This document shows, one piece after another, positions 61,843 through 64,000 of a stretch of DNA of 64,000 nt. The position numbers and the translations under genes are program-made. The stretch is from Candidatus Planktophila sp. (lineage in GTDB: Bacteria; Actinomycetota; Actinomycetes; Nanopelagicales; Nanopelagicaceae): assembly GCA_030681675.1 (NCBI GenBank), contig JAUXRP010000015.1:124001-188000 (forward strand). The letters are read 5' to 3'. A model generated the notes under the pieces. The model was not told the origin of the DNA. It ran no database searches and worked only from the letters and a program-made list of their open reading frames with translations. Position 1 is the first letter of the stretch, and every line of letters begins with the position of its first letter.

Positions 61843-62756
61843 CGACTCTGCTCCCACTTACTTACTTTGCGCCGTAGTAGTGCGTAGCAACTCATAGCAA
61901 TAATCACCACAATGACCATGTAAGCCGACAGGGATTTCGCCTCCGCAGGATTTGCACCACCAACTTCACTAGTTAAAGCTGTTGCAATCGCTAGAGGAGT
62001 TAAAAAATCTGAGAGATTGATAAGTGTGGCCGCAGTGGCATAAGCAGAGAAGGAGTTAACAAAGAGTAAAAGTCCCGCTCCAGCAAATGATGGCGTCAAA
62101 ATAGGAATACCCACACGTAGCCAGTACTCATAAGTTTTTCCACCCAATGCATCGGATGCCTCACGCCATTGAGTTTTCATGTTCTCTAAAGTTGGTAAAA
62201 AGACGAGAACCATAAGCGGGATCTGAAAAAACGTATAGAGCACAGCGATGCCCGCTTTTCCATAAAGCCAGGATGACTCCGCTAAAAAACTACCTGGAGC
62301 AAACTTAATGGCGAATGTTGATACCAGACCGTTGAAGCCAAAAGTTGCTAAAAATGCGAACGTAAGCATCACTCCACCAAATTGTGCAAGTACTGAGCTT
62401 AAAGCAACTGAGAAGCGATAAAAAAAACCCCCCTGTTTGCCCGAGACCATCGCCCATGCAAATAACCCACCTAGTATCGAACCAGCAATGGCTGTTTGAG
62501 CAGAGATCTCAAGTGAATTCCTAAATCCAGCTCGGGCAGATGAAGAGTTAAAAACCTCTACGAGAACTCTTGTTCCAAATTTTCCAGACTCATCTTGGAA
62601 AGCGCCAGAGATGACATTCCATGTTGGATAGATAAGGAAAAGACCTGAGAAAAGTATAAAAGGAAGGACGCCAAGGTAAGCAGACTTGCTGCGCCAATAC
62701 CTAGAACTGGTCCTACCAACGGTAGGACCAGTTCCTTGGATAGGTATCTGAGTCAA
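61839..62756 (-). CDS. ABC transporter permease (first permease, Fbp/Pot family)
   Basis: A 305-aa permease. The first helix (GVLPFILFSGLFLIYPTW), the EAA loop (WREASDALGGKTYEYWLRVG) and six helices are clear. The start is uncertain. TTG 62756 is the only plausible codon, with a weak ribosome site. Residues 8-17 are encoded by the 14-bp perfect hairpin at 62704-62734, so translation entry must cope with that stem. The 3' end overlaps the next permease by 4 nt. Confidence 0.87.
   Translation of the reverse strand: MTQIPIQGTGPTVGRTSSRYWRSKSAYLGVLPFILFSGLFLIYPTWNVISGAFQDESGKFGTRVLVEVFNSSSARAGFRNSLEISAQTAIAGSILGGLFAWAMVSGKQGGFFYRFSVALSSVLAQFGGVMLTFAFLATFGFNGLVSTFAIKFAPGSFLAESSWLYGKAGIAVLYTFFQIPLMVLVFLPTLENMKTQWREASDALGGKTYEYWLRVGIPILTPSFAGAGLLLFVNSFSAYATAATLINLSDFLTPLAIATALTSEVGGANPAEAKSLSAYMVIVVIIAMSCYALLRRKVSKWEQSR
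62704..62734 (-). promoter_or_regulatory. Perfect stem-loop at the start of the first permease gene
   Basis: GAACTGGTCCTACC (62704-62717) and GGTAGGACCAGTTC (62721-62734) are 14-bp perfect arms around the 3-nt loop AAC. On the minus strand it begins 47 nt after the binding-protein stop, almost the same distance as the hairpin at 6402-6437 in the other ABC operon. It is likely to lower permease expression or protect the binding-protein mRNA. Confidence 0.75.
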
Positions 62757-62780
62757 TTGTTTAACTCGCGATCGCTTTAG

Positions 62781-63911
62781 TTAGCCTCCAACTGCGGCAG
62801 GCCAAGCGGTTTTGAGATAAACACGTGCTGCAGCAGCCTGTGCAGCTGTTGGTGCCTCTGCACTAACTTTGCTTCTGCCGATTGAGGCAATTCCATCAGC
62901 CGGGGCACGTCGAGTCTTTACAAGCCACACCCAGAGCGTTGGTGTTGCTCCACCGATTGCAAAGACTCTTGCACCAGTTTCACCAAGTGTGTACTCCAAC
63001 CAGAGACGGGCACAGGCTGGATGTGGAGCCCAAGCAGAGACTGCACTGTTGTATGTCGATCCAACTGATGCAGGAGTGAACATTTTCCATACCTGACCAG
63101 CCGCTGCGAACTGCTTGACAACTCCAGCTTGAACATAACCATTGTCGATTACAACTGGTGTTTGACCTGAGGCGATTGTTGAGGCAGTTGGATTCACATT
63201 AATGAAGTTTCCAGCATCCTTTAACTTCTTAAAAAAGGCGACTCCCTTAGAGACATCGTCAAAAGTTCCACCGACTGCTTTGTTAACCATGAAGACTCCG
63301 TTAAGGCCAGTACTAGAACCTAGTGGATCTCCATTAAGTGCGACTTTACCTTTGAACTTTGGATCAAGAAGATCTTCGATCTTGGTGATCGTTCCTAGCG
63401 CCCCGCTGTAACCAATTGTCAGAGTCCCAGTGTAATTAGGAGTAAATTCACCCGTAGGTGATGTAGTTGCGGCATTTAACAAGTAGTTCCATGTCTTTAC
63501 CTTGTATGGCGCAAAAGTACCGGTACCTGCGTACTTAACGGCAATTGCTAAGCCGATGTCAAAAACATCTGGAGAGCGATTTGTACCTTTAAGTTGAATC
63601 GCAGAATCAATCTCCTCTTGAGAAGAACCTTCTGGGTTAGCTTCATCAATCTTTACTCCATAAGTCTTTTTAAAACCATCAATCATTTCCCCGTAGTTTG
63701 CCCAATAGTGTGGAAGTGCGATGACATTTAGTTGGCCCTCTTTTTGGCAAGCGGCAATTAAAGCTGCCATACCACCACCGGCAGAGGCGTTTTTGATTTT
63801 ACTGTAATCACGTCCGGCTGCCGATGCAGTTGAAATACTTAGTACAGGGATTGAAATTGCAACTGCGAGTGCAACTGCAAGAGATCCGCTTGTAAACTTT
63901 GAAAACTTCAC
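62781..63911 (-). CDS. ABC solute-binding protein (Fbp/Pot type)
   Basis: A 376-aa exported binding protein. The signal peptide ends at STASAAGRD without a lipobox cysteine. The mature part shows EGQLNVIALPHYWANYGEMIDG-type start elements, DEANPEGSSQEEI and LLDPKFKGKVALNGDP, as in family-6/8 binding proteins for iron, polyamines, thiamine or phosphonates. No set of tyrosines diagnostic for Fe(III) is obvious, so the substrate stays open. It starts at GTG 63911 with AGGAGG 6 nt upstream, the best ribosome site of the operon. Confidence 0.88.
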   Translation of the reverse strand: MKFSKFTSGSLAVALAVAISIPVLSISTASAAGRDYSKIKNASAGGGMAALIAACQKEGQLNVIALPHYWANYGEMIDGFKKTYGVKIDEANPEGSSQEEIDSAIQLKGTNRSPDVFDIGLAIAVKYAGTGTFAPYKVKTWNYLLNAATTSPTGEFTPNYTGTLTIGYSGALGTITKIEDLLDPKFKGKVALNGDPLGSSTGLNGVFMVNKAVGGTFDDVSKGVAFFKKLKDAGNFINVNPTASTIASGQTPVVIDNGYVQAGVVKQFAAAGQVWKMFTPASVGSTYNSAVSAWAPHPACARLWLEYTLGETGARVFAIGGATPTLWVWLVKTRRAPADGIASIGRSKVSAEAPTAAQAAAARVYLKTAWPAAVGG

Positions 63912-63962
63912 TCAGTTCCTCCTATAAATGTAAGGGGTTTTTGTTAGCTCATTTATCTTTCT

Positions 63963-63992
63963 CTCTTGCAATACACGTGTTGACTGCAAGAG
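63963..63992. promoter_or_regulatory. Inverted repeat upstream of the Fbp/Pot-type operon
   Basis: CTCTTGCA (63963-63970) and TGCAAGAG (63985-63992) are perfect 8-bp arms. The palindrome ACACGTGT (63973-63980) sits between them. The site is 52-81 nt before the binding-protein start and could be an operator or a leader hairpin. The window ends 8 nt later. Confidence 0.4.
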
Positions 63993-64000
63993 ATCTGGAG

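Overview
The window looks like a chromosomal segment of a small, low-GC planktonic actinobacterium. Three things suggest this. The gene set is typically actinobacterial: a DUF3052 gene beside an AhpE-type peroxiredoxin, a coiled-coil zinc-ribbon protein followed by an RNase HI/phosphatase fusion, and a 91-aa HU. The intergenic gaps are very short. Base composition is AT-leaning. A freshwater Nanopelagicales (acI-like) bacterium is the best guess, inferred from gene content only.

Layout. 1-3.4 kb: housekeeping genes with a tRNA-Val(TAC). 3.5-9.5 kb: a complete peptide-type ABC importer (permease, binding protein, permease, two ATPases), then a MOSC protein. 10.1-15.4 kb: histidine degradation (hutU-hutI-hutH, with hutG convergent). 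15.4-17.0 kb: gamma-glutamyltransferase, divergent from RNase P RNA (rnpB, 17102-17461). 17.46-19.91 kb: a compact island of small genes (DUF4177-like, DinB, small membrane protein, GNAT, DUF2200), cut into four cassettes by four extra copies of the rnpB 3' end. One copy is a 135-nt divergent 3' half. I regard this as the most unusual structure in the window. 19.9-23.8 kb: ArsR with an ArsP-type permease on overlapping divergent promoters, Hsp20 with a structured leader, and a flavin disulfide reductase with an extra zinc-ribbon tail.

24.0-30.7 kb: an ice-binding (DUF3494) locus. A CsbD/LEA-like protein, an ice-binding protein and an unrecognised polytopic membrane protein are followed by two tandemly duplicated LPxT-anchored ice-binding proteins, a truncated sortase relic and an intact class D-like sortase. 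30.9-33.1 kb: secreted Asp-box protein, SRPBCC protein, GDCCVFCSY protein. 33.2-42.0 kb: copper handling. It has a Met-rich multicopper oxidase, a SHOCT membrane protein, an OmpR-type two-component system, a P1B ATPase with an N-terminal cupredoxin-like domain, a membrane polyferredoxin and an Asp-box protein.

42.1-51.3 kb: MFS transporter, NarL-type two-component system, AlkD, GNAT, exported Rieske protein, UppP, PmbA/TldD. 51.5-54.9 kb: an operon of three unrecognised secreted proteins, convergent with an MMPL exporter. 57.1-58.3 kb: a yybP-ykoY Mn2+ riboswitch controlling a TerC-family exporter. 58.4-59.9 kb: HU and glutamate dehydrogenase around a strong shared terminator. 60-63.9 kb: an Fbp/Pot-type ABC importer on the minus strand. 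Both ABC operons carry a strong stem-loop about 46 nt after the binding-protein gene.

The metabolic theme is uptake and turnover of peptides and amino acids (peptide ABC, Hut, GGT, GDH), combined with surface and stress functions (ice binding, copper, arsenic, manganese). No genes were left unassigned in stretches above 300 bases, except 28851-29200, which holds a sortase relic and a duplicated leader.
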